Positions 37,454-49,584 are shown, numbered from the stretch's first letter. The stretch: DNA of 64,000 nt from Andrena cerasifolii (GCF_050908995.1 NC_135123.1:16182001-16246000); one strand, 5' to 3'. The notes: a model not told the origin generated them from the sequence alone. Numbers and translations are program-made.

Positions 37454-39428
37454 CAACACACTGATCGTAGAGGAAAGATACTATGTGTCTCACCGAATGT
37501 ACAAAATCGAACACTGTAATGTTGCTCGTAATAATCCCTCCTCCGCCGATGCCGAATAATCCAACTAAAACCAACTTAAACTCCCTCCTCGTGGTCGAAC
37601 CACGTCCAGAATAACTCACTCTGGAACCCCCATGCTGTCGCCAAAGATACCCGCGAAATGTCCCCTTGAAATTGTATTCGGTACCAGGGAAACTGCCGAA
37701 TAAGAAACTCAGCTGATAAATTCAGCTAAGCGATGCACGTAGCATCCCCCGCCCGTCGGCGTCACCCCTGGCCGCTCCCCCGCCCCCTGGGGCCACAATT
37801 GCAACGAGAATAGAATTTATAGCGCTAAGTCGGCGTTATCAGTTCTGTAAAGTGCGAAATAATGCGCACTAAACATATCTGCGTTTGTCAGGGTCTGCGG
37901 CAGCGGGCAGATGGGAAACTTCGAAATAAATACGGCAAAGCGATACGTACATACATACAGTGATAGCGGCTAGCTGCATTCCGAGCTACGAACGCTATGT
38001 TTCAGGCTGCTTAATCTTTTTACGTTTTCCTCCTGGCCAGCCATGGCTACACGAGGAATTTATACACGCGGCGCGTGTGCCAGCCGCGGAGGTACCCTTT
38101 CCGAATGTAAATTCTCCACTTCGTGCCGCGCCACAATCGAACCGTGAAACCGTTGCTTAACACTTCTATCACAGGCGACACCGAAAATTTTGGGTCGTAA
38201 TACTGCGGATTGGTGACGGTGTCCTTCGCAAAAAGGCTCGAGCATGTGGGATGCTTGATGTGACTCACAAGAGAAGTTAGGCAATCTGGAAGTTCAGAAA
38301 ATTCTGCAACTTTGTGTGCAAGTGGAGTAGTTGAGCCGTAACACAACCCTATTTTTGTTGGTGCCATAGTGCGGTTTTGGAGGGTGAAATCACACTATGA
38401 AAAAAATCCAAAACAGGTGTTCTTTTTCGTGGAATATCTTGATTCAAAAAATAAGAAATAAGTTTCGGAGTTACATGTGATCGGAGGTGTTGATAGAATT
38501 TGATATACAATAAAAGTTGTTAATTAAAAAAATGATATTTTTAAATTCTCAATTGCTTATGTTTCATAGAACTGCACATTTGTTTTCTGGATATGGGAGA
38601 ATAAACCTTTTTTTTTTTGCTATTTCCATCTCCGAGTGTATATTCGAATCTCCAGGTTGGAATGTGTGACACTCCGGGCTTTATATGCTGATAAGGTCGC
38701 AACTGTGATCGCGAGTCGCACAAGTGCCACGTGCGAAAAGGCCTTAAGGCATCTTCTTGATAGAATCATTGTGAATATCGGTCGAAGCCAAGGAAGTGTT
38801 ACGCGAGAATCGACCGGATTCTTTTTGGAACTGTCCAAAACGCGCTCGAAATTTATTTCACCGGGGCCCATCGAATATACGATCAGGTTGAAAAGCAATG
38901 ACGGAGAGAGAGGGAGAGTTAGGTATAGAAAAAGCGGAAAAGAGAAAGAGAAGACTGGGTAAGCTGGGAAAGAAGCGTGAAAGGATCACTGGGCGTGTCC
39001 ACACAGATCGAATCGAAAACCCGCTGCTTTATTAAGCCGGCGGGGTGAATGGTAGAACACCAGCTACGATAAAGGCAGACCGTTCCCTTTACTACTCGGG
39101 CTTAAGGCCGTATCGCGCGAAACGAAACTTTCACGCGCTGGCCCGTGACATTTCTCCGATGCACCGTTCCTTACTTAATTCAATTCCCCGAATTAGCGCG
39201 GCGTCAACGATCGAGCTGAGACAACCTGGTGCAACACGCAGGCCTGGACGTTCAGGCAAAGGTTTCGGTGGATGCTCGCCTGAAAATCGATAACTATCAA
39301 GCTTCGCGGAATGAAGCGACTTGCGGGCATACGTCGAGGGCGTAAGACGGGGCAGTCAAAACTGTTATAATCAACACGAAAATATTGTACTTCTCCCCAA
39401 TGGGGGAAATTTAAAACTCCAGTATCTC
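37454..39428. other. Gene-free interval between inverted hAT copies
   Basis: No exon recognised. It contains C-rich sequence around 37745-37795 and a short GA-rich stretch near 38900. The flanking hAT copies are in opposite orientation, so this interval would form the loop of a long RNA hairpin if transcribed. Confidence 0.5.
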
Positions 39429-39920
39429 TAGGGTTGCCAACTTTTTTTCGAGAAAATATAGTACTTCACGGCCATACATTGGGAAAAAATATTGTACTTT
39501 TCAAAGGAAAGAGCTACAAAATTAAATTACACTAAAACCACATCTTATTTTTTGTGCATTTTCCATTCTTAATAAACTAATAAACTCATAATAATCGTCT
39601 GTAATAAATATGTCTAAGGTTTGATTGCACTGAAAGTCCAAATTAACATATATAAGGAGCCCATTTTTTATGAGATACAGACTGGCTCTGTTTCTCTCTT
39701 CCCGCCACTTCATTTTCATTATAGAAAAAGAATCCTCTCCGTTAAAGTTTAAATTCGCAAATTAAAGTTTTGATGCAGCCATAATAGAAAAATAAGTAAA
39801 ATTGCAGAATTTAGTTTTTTGATGTACTACTATATACTTTTCTAACAGTAGCTATATAGTACACTAGACAAAAATATAGCACAATACCTACTATATATTA
39901 TAGTACGGTTGGCAAGCCTA
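39429..39920 (-). mobile_element. hAT element relic, copy 2
   Basis: The 492 bp element starts TAGGGTTGCCAAC and ends GTTGGCAAGCCTA. Reversed, it is clearly homologous to copy 1 over most of its length, so the two lie in inverted orientation about 2 kb apart. The flanking 8-mers do not match, so the target duplication is lost or the ends have moved. It carries the transposase remnant listed separately. Confidence 0.78.
39522..39760 (-). pseudogene. hAT transposase C-terminal fragment
   Basis: Minus-strand translation contains FSIMKMKWREERNRASLYL followed by IKNGLLIYVNLDF. This fits the hAT dimerisation-domain signature (FS-MK-I--ERNRL---S---LL-V--N). Only this tail of about 75 residues remains; the DDE catalytic core and BED finger are absent, so it cannot encode a working transposase. 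The assignment rests on the short ERNR...LL motif plus the hAT-like ends of the element. Confidence 0.65.
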
Positions 39921-42900
39921 CTTGCAACCTACACAGCTTCTTGAGCAATCAGGAAATATGTGTAAAGTATCACCGTCACTATCACAACCGTACAATAATC
40001 GTTAACGAAGGACACGGAAAAATCGTAAGATATCACTTATGTAGAGCGATCGTTGCAGTTTCGTTGCCACGGCACATCTGATATAAATGGAATATTTACG
40101 AAAAAGTTCCCATATCTACATTATTATACAGGTATGTCTAGATCGCACTGCAGGTTTATTTACCTTCTTCTTTATTTTCCTTAGAAACGTCGCGCGTCGT
40201 CACACTTCGTTCTTCAATATCGCAGCAATTTTGCAAATATAACTGGCCAGCAAAGCATTTGGAAGTGGCTGCCTCCAGAATCTCATTTCGGGCTGCAAGT
40301 TTGCCCCCGCGTTCGCTCGTATAATTCACGATAACGAGGCGAGAGAGCGACGACCAACCACCGGAGACACGGGAGAAACGATCGAGAGGAGCATGAAATT
40401 GGAGCCAAGCGAGGAGAAAATCAAGCCCCAACGAATTTAGAGGTGTTACGAGGCGGAAACGCGACTTTATCAACGTACGCTGGATACAACTGCACAGGTC
40501 CCACGATTCGTGCACCAGTTGGACCGTGCTATCTGCTCGGCGCTAATCAAATAGCACGATCTACATAATTTGTTTAGGAGCGGCTATAAATCATTACACA
40601 AGCTCGCAGCTTATCTCGAGTGCTGATCCAGTGAAATTAGTGTTACTCGGCCGCGGTTGCTCGTAGATTCTCATTGCCCGTGTCTGAAGCAGGTCAACGT
40701 TCCAGAGGTGTTCACCGAATCTGGACTTTTGTAAGCGATCGATTAAGCCTTACCGGGCCTCCCTGTAATGTCTCTTAAACAACAAAGCGTGCATCCCAAA
40801 GCAAACTCAGAAAGGAAATAAAACTGTTAAAATGCGGCAAATCCTTCTCCCATGGCATGTATTAATGGATGGACCTTTTTCCCAGATCGATATCTCAGGA
40901 TCGCCTCTTCCATGGGTCTTTCGAAACGGTATTGAATGGGACACCGTGATAATTGGCCCTTTATACAAGAATCGTGTGCTGTGTCACCGAATATTACAGA
41001 AATCCTGTGGCCCATTTCGAAGGCACCGCCGGCACAGAACCGTAAGGACCACCTGCTAATGAAAGTCTGATTTACAGCCTTTCCTTCGTGGAAATTCACT
41101 CTGCCCCCTATCAGCCGGTCCTTTGAGCGCTGCGTGGCCGTAAACTACTTCGACCGAAGAAACTCTTTCCTATGTAGCTGACGGGGAAAACAAGATCGAA
41201 CGGAAGGATTCGGAAGCGGCTGTGCGAAAACAACGAAACGCTTCTAACGGACCACGAGACTGTCGCGGAACAAATCTTAATAATTGCTCGTATTTCAGGG
41301 GGAACGGAGGCAAGGCAGTCAGGGGCAAATGCTGCGTACCCTTTGATTAATCAAAGAAAGGAACACTTTGGCTAAATGATTGCTGCGGATACTTGAAATT
41401 CAAACCCCCTTTTCACCCTCCTCTCATTTATGATATTAATAATAATTCGTGCGCTTTGCAATCCACGTCTCTTCAAAAATACAATTTCCTAAATTTGATT
41501 ACTAAATAACAGATTACAATAACAACAGGATCCATTTAAGGTACACAAATGATCCCTTTAGTGAGCGTAAAAACGCGGAGCCTAAAAACTGCAAAACGAG
41601 GAACACTCGCGACTCTTTTTCGCGTACAGTGCCCAGCGGCCTTCTCGTAAATTCAGTGTCAGTTTCAAATAATCAGCCTCGGGTCGTCGTAAAACAGCAC
41701 AGCGACTTCGAACAAATAAGCGGCTGATCGCGTGAGTAGTGAGGAATAAAGGCTGACAAACGGGCAAAACGAGGTCTGCGAAGGACAACAATCAACGTTG
41801 AACAACTCCTGCTACCATGCCCCCATGCTAGCGGAGTAGACGCGCCTGTCCCGCGTGAAATTGATGAAACCGCCTCGTGCTTCCGGAAGAACGCAGCCAG
41901 CCAGGCGCCAGGAAGTCGTGACACGGCCCTGCCGCTCCACGTGCTCACGTACGGATATCCATACACGTGTACTCGCGTCTCAACAACGCAACAGTTGCAT
42001 GGAATTCATTTTTCAACAATCGACTTACCGGTTTTTCTAACGCCCGGCGTCGAGATACCGTCTAATCGGCGCGCAGTAACTCATCAGGTGAAGTCACAAT
42101 GATTACTTCGTAAAATGTAAACGTAAGAAAACCAGAAGTTTGACATTCGTGATGCACCTTGAGTCGGTCTCAAGTTTATCGTGAAGTTCACTGTGAAAAA
42201 TGGATGCAAAGGTAAGGGTAATGTGAGAATACAGAAGAAACTTTAAGGAATGAAATTTTTGGATGGTACATGTACCTAATGTGTGATTTAGGGTTGCACG
42301 AGTTCGAATGAAAAAGTTGGGTAATTTTGGGAAGCGATCGATGATCGAAATGAGTGTCTTAGTTAGGGTATAAAAGTATGATGGATGTTTTGATTGTAAC
42401 GTTTCAAGGTCTTAATTTCTAGTTGCAGAAACGTGACTGTGATTTTGTTATATCGGAAGGTTCCAGGAAGTCTTAACGCTTGATTGAAAAATCAAATTCG
42501 TAGGGGAAACAATTGCTGGACAATTACAGTATTTGATAATATCGCGAGCTATTTGAAGATCACCTGGGATAAATGCTCCTATCTACGATCACGTTCCCTC
42601 TATCGACCATCTGTCTTATTCTTCCACTAATGTTAACGAATGAACGAATGTATACATGAAATGAAACGCTAAGTATTGAAGTAAAGAATCTATTATCTAT
42701 CACAACTATGAACCACATATGCGACATTTCATCAAAAGAAACCAAACAATGCTGTCGTACACTTGAATTCAAAGTACTGAAATTGATCGACAGTGGGATG
42801 AATATATGTTACTCAAATGGTTACATTTATTATCAGGAGTTTATCAGGCTACAAAATAACTTATTACGATTAACAGAGCAAATACATTTCAGAAATTAAT

Positions 42901-45900
42901 TAATGAGGGCTCAAGATAATTGGTAATAAACACAAGTTGGTCGATAAAGGAGACGAGCAATTTCGTACAAATTTCGATATAATTTTACCGCAAAAACTCA
43001 ATTTAATTTCAAGCTGAAAATACCAATGTCCCCAAAATCCAAGCTTCGCGACAATTTCGTTTACGCGTTCATGAAGCATAATTTACTTGAATAATTGTAG
43101 CCCACCACGTCCAGTAATAAGACTTTATCTTACTCCCTGATAAAGAAATTGTACGGCGACTACTGTTTAAAAGAGTAGCTACCTATTTTTCAAAGTTCCA
43201 GTTGAAAAGTATGCAGAATAGTTTTGCAATCTCAGTAGTAAGGAGAATTGACCAATTTCTACCATTCTCATTCAAAAACGTATCGTATTTCACCAAAAGA
43301 AATGGAAGATTTTACGCTACATTTATTACACCCACCAGTTTGTAAAAAGTAATGTGTCGAAAGATGCATATGATTAGACAAGAAGTTAACGACGTAAGTC
43401 GCGTATAACCTACCCGAACATTTGCAACAGGGTAATGACTGGCCGCGGAAGAAAGATATGAAAAGATATACTGTTCCGTGTAATAATAACACTAATCTGG
43501 TGCGATAAACCCAAAGTACCCCTGTAAAAACCTCAGCCAACGAAGGATTTGCCCGACGAATAGTATCCGCAGGAAGGCAGTAATACGTTAGCGTTTATAT
43601 CCAAATTTCTCGAAAAGAAATGTAAATTTTCTTGCCGCGAGAAGAATACATTAACATTGGAACTGTTTGGTATTCACAACTGAGATCTTTTTGATATTAC
43701 ACTGCTATGCAAAGGAAGCTGTCTGCACTACTTTCATAAAACGGTCCCCTTTCACCTTCCTATTTATTTTTTAATTCTCTCCTAATGATCTTCGCCCAAC
43801 TTCCCTTAACAAAAATTTAATTTCTTCCTCTACCTTCCCTTAAGAAAATTAAATTCTTCGCTCCTCCTTACATTTTCCAGCCAAGTTTATTAAGCTTCTG
43901 CTGCTTCCTGTACCAAGGCCTATAGACTTCTATAGGTTTGCGCAGGCACATTCTCCGTGCCCTGTACACTCCAACTTCCATGCCCCTCGTGCAGCGCGAA
44001 ATCTGCATTCACCGAGAATTTTCCAAAGGAACAATTAAACGAGCAGTGCTCGGCCTTGAGGAGATCTACGAGAGCGCAATACATCTCTCGGTCGAATGGA
44101 AATCTTTGGCGTAAGAAAGGAAAGTTCAACACCTGGCCCTCGCTTGACCTAACTCAACCTGATCCGGATGCTCTATAGAGATCCGCGTCTTTTCACCGAG
44201 TGAAGCGAAACATTTGCCGAGGACCTCGCCACAGAAAAGGTTTAGCACCGCCAGCTGCAGCCGGTGGCCATGTTGTGAAAGCGTAGCAGTTGTCCAAAAG
44301 CGCGTATACCTGGCCTGCCCTAATTGGCCACTGTCGATTACCCCGTGCTCCCGAGGTGCGCTGGCGATAAAAATCGACAACGTCCATTGACTGATTGCGC
44401 TAAGAGCCCGCCATCTTCATCCGTCTAGATGATCCATCGAGGTTATCTCCACCGTATAAAACATCGATTACGAGAAACACCGGCATCCCCGGGCGCGTAT
44501 ATCCGCGTCGAGAGGGGAGCCACGGATAAGAATTACCAGCAGCTCGTACCTTTACACCTGCGACAGAATTCGCCGGCTCCTCGGAGACCAGGCGATCATT
44601 AATACCCACCGGGAAACGAAGCGGGTTACGCGCGGGAATTATTACACGCTGGCAGGCATCGCGCGGCAGCCGACATACGTGCAAGCATTTCATATGCGAC
44701 GCTACTAATTAACTGTTATTTAATTAGTCGTAGCCCGTCTATGTAGGTCATCTCTTTAATAAAGTCGACGGCCGGGACGGTCTTCCTAACCGCCGTGAAA
44801 TTGGACAGTTCAATCAATTAGCCATGCCGGCTTTCGGGCACGCGAGAACGTGGGGTATTTCAGGTGGCGATCGACCCGCGGCACGTCCACAATTTATAAC
44901 TCGGGAAGAAGGAATTATCATAACTGACAGCTAGCGACTGTCACTGCGCTACTGCTCGCTAGTAATATCACGGGAAGATAGCAGGTGGAGTTACATGCGT
45001 TGGGCATCTTGGACACGTCGGGCCCCTCTAACGCCCTAGCGCGCTTGCGATTGTTATTTTATGTGCGAACGGTATCAAAAGCCGCAACACGAGCACGGTC
45101 AAATTCGAAAGCCAAGTTCGCCAGGGGACGGGCTCTGCATAATGCCATGGGAACCAGTCCGGGGAGAATTCGTCGGTAGCGAAGAGGCTTGCTGACGCGG
45201 ACGGCTAATTAAAACGACCAGGGAATGATAATATTTGAGGAATTATTGCAAATTCAACGTCCAGTCGTGGCTCGTTTGCGAGATACCATCGACGGAGTAA
45301 ACTGTCCCATCGTGCAACCTATGTCCACGGATCCAAGGGCGAAGGAAATGCAATCACCATAATTAATCGCGCGATTTCCAACGGAGGCTCCGGCGCGTTG
45401 GGGGTGAATCGCGATGGGACGCGTGTATGGGGAGAACGGTCGATTAATAACGCTGATGGAGATAAAGGTATAGAATGGATAGGAAAAGTGTATCCTTTTG
45501 TTATCGAGGGCAAATTTTCTGGGCATGAAGTACCTAAGTCTGGCAGAGTGTTTGCTTGGGGCTAATATGTTGGTGGGACATTTTTCATTGGACGTTGAGG
45601 AGCTATCAAACTATTAACTGGCAATTTTGGTGGGAATGCAAATGCAGTGAAGGATGCGCTGGAGAATTTGAGCGTGAAGATGGGAAACGTTTACATTGGG
45701 ATATCGTACAGCCACCCAAGGGCAGTAATAATTTACGACGCGACTTTTTTTGCAAGAGTGATTTAGTATGCAAGTGCTACAAAGATCACGTAATGCGAAT
45801 TGATTTGTATTTTGTTTCTCCAACCGAGGATTCCCGAAATTTCTGATTTGGAACTGAATCCTGGATATTAGGCTTCTTTGTGATTAACTTGTCACTGTCG

Positions 45901-47662
45901 TAAATAATATGCTTAAACATTGCAAGCTGCGTACGATCGCAAACGCCGCGAATGAACGACATCTCAAAGTTGTTGCATTCCTTGGAGAAAATCGCGTGAC
46001 ACAACATTCGTAACACTCACGGAGATTAGTGTCATGGACGAAGAGATTTCGACAAACGAATGTACACAGTAATTAAACGTACGATCTGATAGGTTTGTTC
46101 AATGCCTCGCCTACGATCATCCTTTTTGCACGTCGTAATTTGTCGGCACTGAAATACGCTTCGTTCAAAGTAAACAAGACAGGTGTTAAAAAAAACAATG
46201 CAAATTGTCGTTTTTCAATGGAGACACTTGAAATGCGGGGCCTTGAGAGGCAATTCGCGGCTAAAAGTTTCGCGTAATTACCCAACGTGGCGTAAGTCGC
46301 GAGGGCAATTTGCATCTCCTCAAGACTAAGAAAACATAATTACCGTCGTATATCAAAAGATTTGCAACAGAGTGTGCGTTCAGACTGGCGAATGAAATAT
46401 GGCATCGGTTGGAAACGAAGAGGAAAAGCCAAAGCCGCCTGTGCGACTGAAAACTCGTACTTTCCCGCGAATTCTCTGATTTATACTCAAGGGGGGGACC
46501 CCCTGCAGTTTCGATCGTTATCGCACGCTGCGGATCTTGATCAAACTGCAAGAGTCGCGCGGAGATCGGGTGATTTTTTATTCTCGGTTCAACGTTTCCA
46601 GAAATATCCGTTTATCGATCGATCATCGGGATTCTACACGTGGACAAGTTGCTGAATCTACTGCCAAGTGATTAAATCACTGTCTCAAGACAATCTGTGA
46701 TAGCTTATCGTGCTTGTTCTACCGTGCGGCCAAGTTATCTGACAGTGGCACTGGTTGGCTGTCATTTCTCTCAAGATATTTCGTTCGGGTGTTCGTGAAA
46801 TAAAGAATTTTGAGTAAGGAAAAATTCCTTACTAAGTAGAAAATAAAATGTATCGATTTCAGAAAAATTTTGATATGAAAAAATTCAGATTTATAATAAA
46901 CTAGAATCGTAGACCGAAAATGGGGTTAATAATGTACGGCAGATGGAACAGGAATAAGGGATGTTTGTACCGTAGTGTTTCTATATACGAATATTGCAAA
47001 ATTTACATATAAGTTTCAGTTGATGAAATTAATGCAAATTAAATTCAAACAATTTACTCGATCGAAACTGATTTAGTTCGAACCCCAAATTGGGAATTCC
47101 ATGGATGGTTATTTGATATTGATTAGCGATATGTGCATATATCAAGTTCTACGAAGCTATCCAAAATAGTTTGTTATTTATCGATTTCTAATGATATGAC
47201 TGATTACTGATGATTGACTGATTAAGTGCCACAATTTTCACCACGAACGTCAAGTGTCTATCACAATAGACTTGTACTTGCTGCTCAATCAATATGAAGA
47301 AAGGCTATTACACGCAGAGCAGATAAAAAAGTAATACTGTAGCGATAGCGGACTAGAAAAACAAGGATAAATTTCGCAAGGTCCAACCGTCTCGAGAGGC
47401 TAAACAGGTGTCTTTTTTACAGTTTTCAGAAGAGTGGCGAAACGAAGATAATTAACATTAATCGAAAAACCAGTCTCATCAGATGTGAAAAAGAACTCGA
47501 TCATTCGCTACAATGAAAATTCTGTTCTACAAATTATAGCGACGGAATGATTCCGATTTAAATCCACGTAATTTGTAAATACCTATCATTCCATTCCTGA
47601 CGTCTTTGCAAGATAAAAAAATTATTTTTAAGAAAGTCATTTTCTTTTAGACCCGTTTTAGT
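39921..47662. other. Gene-free intronic stretch
   Basis: No exon recognised. A perfect 16-bp palindrome lies at 41341-41356. CpG-richer sequence at about 43940-45430 has overlapping open frames on both strands, none with recognisable similarity. The rest is AT-rich. Confidence 0.5.
41341..41356. promoter_or_regulatory. Palindrome of two CTTTGAT motifs
   Basis: CTTTGATTAATCAAAG is a perfect 16-bp palindrome: two inverted CTTTGAT sequences, the core bound by TCF/LEF (Pangolin in insects), sharing a central ATTAAT. No function is shown, and a match of this length can occur by chance. Confidence 0.25.
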
Positions 47663-47700
47663 CTAAAGAACGCGTTACGCTCGTGGGAACGCGTCTTTAG
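47663..47700. repeat. Near-perfect hairpin, 13-bp stem
   Basis: CTAAAGAACGCGTT pairs with AACGCGTCTTTAG, with one bulged base and an 11-base loop. It lies about 85 bp before the foldback element at 47785. No known RNA is recognised. Confidence 0.65.
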
Positions 47701-47784
47701 GTAACGGAGTTTACGATTTTAGCCTGAAAACCGCCGGTGCTTTTAATATTTTCGAACACAAAGACTTAAAAACTTTTATGGTAC

Positions 47785-48507
47785 TTAAGGGTACCCTTCC
47801 ATCAAATCACTCCAAAAATAGATAATTTTTAAGATTTTATTTAAAAAGAGTAAACGTCATAGTGTTAAAAAACATTTTAGACTGTATTTGTACATCATTG
47901 AAGATAATAAAAAATTTGTTTTGCATATTTTATGTAATACTGCTGTCTGTTGGTGGGAGTGACTGCCCTGGTGACACAAAAAAAGTTCCGCAACTTTATA
48001 ACGCCTTGTAGGATTATCTGAAATCAACAAACCAAGAAAATTCTTAATGTTTATAAGATTGTTCATGGAATCATTTATGGCCAAAGCAAGATATTGTAAT
48101 CTCTTGTTTCAACAGACGTTTGAACTACAAACATCGAAGGAACAGGTAATTTTACGCACGAAAATGTTTATAAAAAGAAGGAGACAGGTCGAAAAGTTAT
48201 AATCGTAGATGATTCCGTGAACAATCTAATAAAGTTCAAGAATTTGCTTGGTTTGTTGATTTCAGACAATTCTACAAGGCGTTTTAAATTCCACAGACGC
48301 GGAATATTTTTTGTATCACCAGCACAGTCACTCCCACCAACAGACAGCAGTATTACATAAAATATGCAAAACAATTTTTTTTTATTATCTTCAACAATGT
48401 ACAAATACAGCCTAAAAAGTTTTTTAACACTATGAAGTTTACTTTTTTTCAAATAAAATCCTAAAACTGACCTATTTTGAAGTGATTTGATAGGAGGGTA
48501 CCCTTAA
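47785..48507. mobile_element. Foldback MITE with TTAA ends, family 1
   Basis: The 723 bp element is bounded by TTAA (47785-47788 and 48504-48507). Arms of about 305 bp (to about 48090 and from about 48196) are highly similar reverse complements; both contain CTGCTGTCTGTTGGTGGGAG. The ends read GGGTACCCTTCC and GGAGGGTACCC, matching the element at 9398, so the two probably share a transposase. Of the four foldback elements its arms look the best preserved. A 94-codon frame in the right arm shows no known domain. The element ends 108 bp from the exon B donor. Confidence 0.9.
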
Positions 48508-48615
48508 CAAACCAGCATCAAAATCTAGAGCCACATGCCGCTTCAAACTCCCTAAATTCCATCCCTTTGCTAAAAAAGATATCTTCAAACATCACGAAAC
48601 AATATCGAGACTCAC

Positions 48616-48947
48616 CGAATGATCTTCCTCTTGTTATTGGGATGAAGTCTCTTCGCCATTTCCGGGTCGATTTTGGCCAATTTCTTAAGAAGCTCCTCGC
48701 TGCTCTCGTTGGTCGATCGATCCAGCTCGATCTTCATCTTCTTCGTCGACAACACATCCTCCTGCTCCTCGATGTTTCTGTCCGACCTTTTGTTACTTCC
48801 ATCGGTCGTGGCCCTGCTGGAATCGTTGGGCCGTGCGGCGCTGTTTTCCGGGTTGGGTAGCAGAATTTGCCACAGGAGGGATTCAATGTAATAATTGGTG
48901 CCACCGACGATGATCGGTAGCTTTCCCCTGGCCAGCAGGTCGTCCAT
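48616..48947 (-). CDS. TRIT1: tRNA dimethylallyltransferase (TRIT1-like), internal exon B
   Basis: This 332-base exon begins MDDLLARGKLPIIVGGTNYY and continues IESLLW, the most strongly conserved block of eukaryotic tRNA isopentenyltransferases. It ends IDPEMAKRLHPNNKRKII plus two bases of an Arg codon, matching human VDPEMAAKLHPHDKRKVAR. Between the two blocks lies a linker of about 55 residues, hydrophilic and rich in Ser, Asn, Asp, Glu and Lys, with a KKMKIELD stretch. It is longer than the human linker and not recognisable. The acceptor is a pyrimidine-rich tract ending in TTTAG, and the donor is a consensus GTGAGT. The ATG at its first codon is internal: exon A joins in frame upstream. 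The minus-strand reading frame closes with a TGA two codons into the intron, as expected for a true splice donor. A TTAA foldback element starts 108 bp beyond the donor. Confidence 0.96.
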
Positions 48948-49443
48948 CTAAAGCGGCCAAAGAAAAAGGAGCGTTCTAGGAGGACTGCGAAGGTTGTGAA
49001 CAGAGGGTCGTAAGATCGGCATTAAAGACCATGACTAATTGTCAGTCTCATGGTCTTCTCTGTGTCGCGCGGAATCGTTCAGCTTCGTTCGAAAATGAAT
49101 TTTTACGAAGCCCTCCGAACACGGAGCGAATGGATTCCGCGCAGCATCGGGGCTGATCGCGCCGCACCAGAAGCGTGGCAGACGCAGCACGCTCGTGCGG
49201 AAACGAACCCCCGACGAATGTGAGCTTGCAGGTTGTTAATTGTTACGTGACTGGGAGATCATTGTGTTAGTGAACGAGTAACATTGCACTTGCGACTTTG
49301 CAATCGGCGATGCAACGAGTCCAAGCGATATACGTGAATCGATAGGGCTTGGTTTATTAGTTAGGAGTTGTTAAAGACGATCTGTACGTGCTACTTGGTA
49401 AAAATCAAACGTATATGCAGACGGATAAAAGAGGAGAAATTAC
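48948..49443 (-). other. TRIT1-like intron 2 (between exons A and B)
   Basis: This 496 bp intron is the only one of ordinary size seen in the gene. It runs from the GTAATT donor of exon A to the TTTAG acceptor of exon B. The only structure I see in it is a short hairpin at 49025-49057. Confidence 0.9.
49025..49057. repeat. 10-bp perfect inverted repeat in intron 2
   Basis: AAGACCATGA and TCATGGTCTT form a perfect stem around a 13-base loop. Function unknown. Confidence 0.7.
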
Positions 49444-49584
49444 AATGGGTAGGGTCATGTCCCTGAACTGCGTCACGGTGAAATCAAGGATCAGAGGGTC
49501 TACGACATCCAACATGTGATGCGCCGCCATTGCTCTCTCTTCGTTCGTCACTTTCGCGGTGACGATATCCAGGCCATTGTACAC
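49444..49584 (-). CDS. TRIT1: tRNA dimethylallyltransferase (TRIT1-like), internal exon A
   Basis: This exon encodes 47 codons, starting VYNGLDIVTAKV and ending FRDMTLPI. It matches the TRIT1/MiaA family region that directly follows the catalytic DSMQ motif (human VYEGLDIITNKV...HHMISFVDP...FRN). The HHMLDVVDP stretch is the family's HH-DVVDP block, which lies near the tRNA and dimethylallyl diphosphate binding site. Reading the minus strand, the exon is preceded by a TTTACAG acceptor and followed by a GTAATT donor, a rather weak one. Both boundaries are phase 0, and the 17-residue stretch across the next junction aligns without gaps to human TRIT1. The family transfers an isopentenyl group from dimethylallyl diphosphate to A37 of tRNAs reading UNN codons, in cytosol and mitochondria. 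The preceding exon, with the P-loop and DSMQ, was not found up to 64000. Confidence 0.95.

Larger units (their letters stand above)
16827..48615 (-). other. TRIT1-like intron 3 (31.8 kb)
   Basis: The splice phases of exons B and C match, so the 31,789 bp between them is read as one intron. It holds two TTAA foldback elements (25417-26146 and 47785-48507), an inverted pair of hAT elements (36583-37453 and 39429-39920), a Helitron-like relic with a nested MITE (31369 onward) and a possible LINE 3' end (17597-18060). I recognised no nested gene on either strand. An unlisted small alternative exon cannot be excluded. Confidence 0.85.

Noticed and set aside
48168..48452. 94-codon minus-strand frame in the foldback arm, with a partial counterpart in the other arm
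   Set aside because: The resemblance between arms follows from their being inverted copies. The other arm has stops and no domain is recognised.
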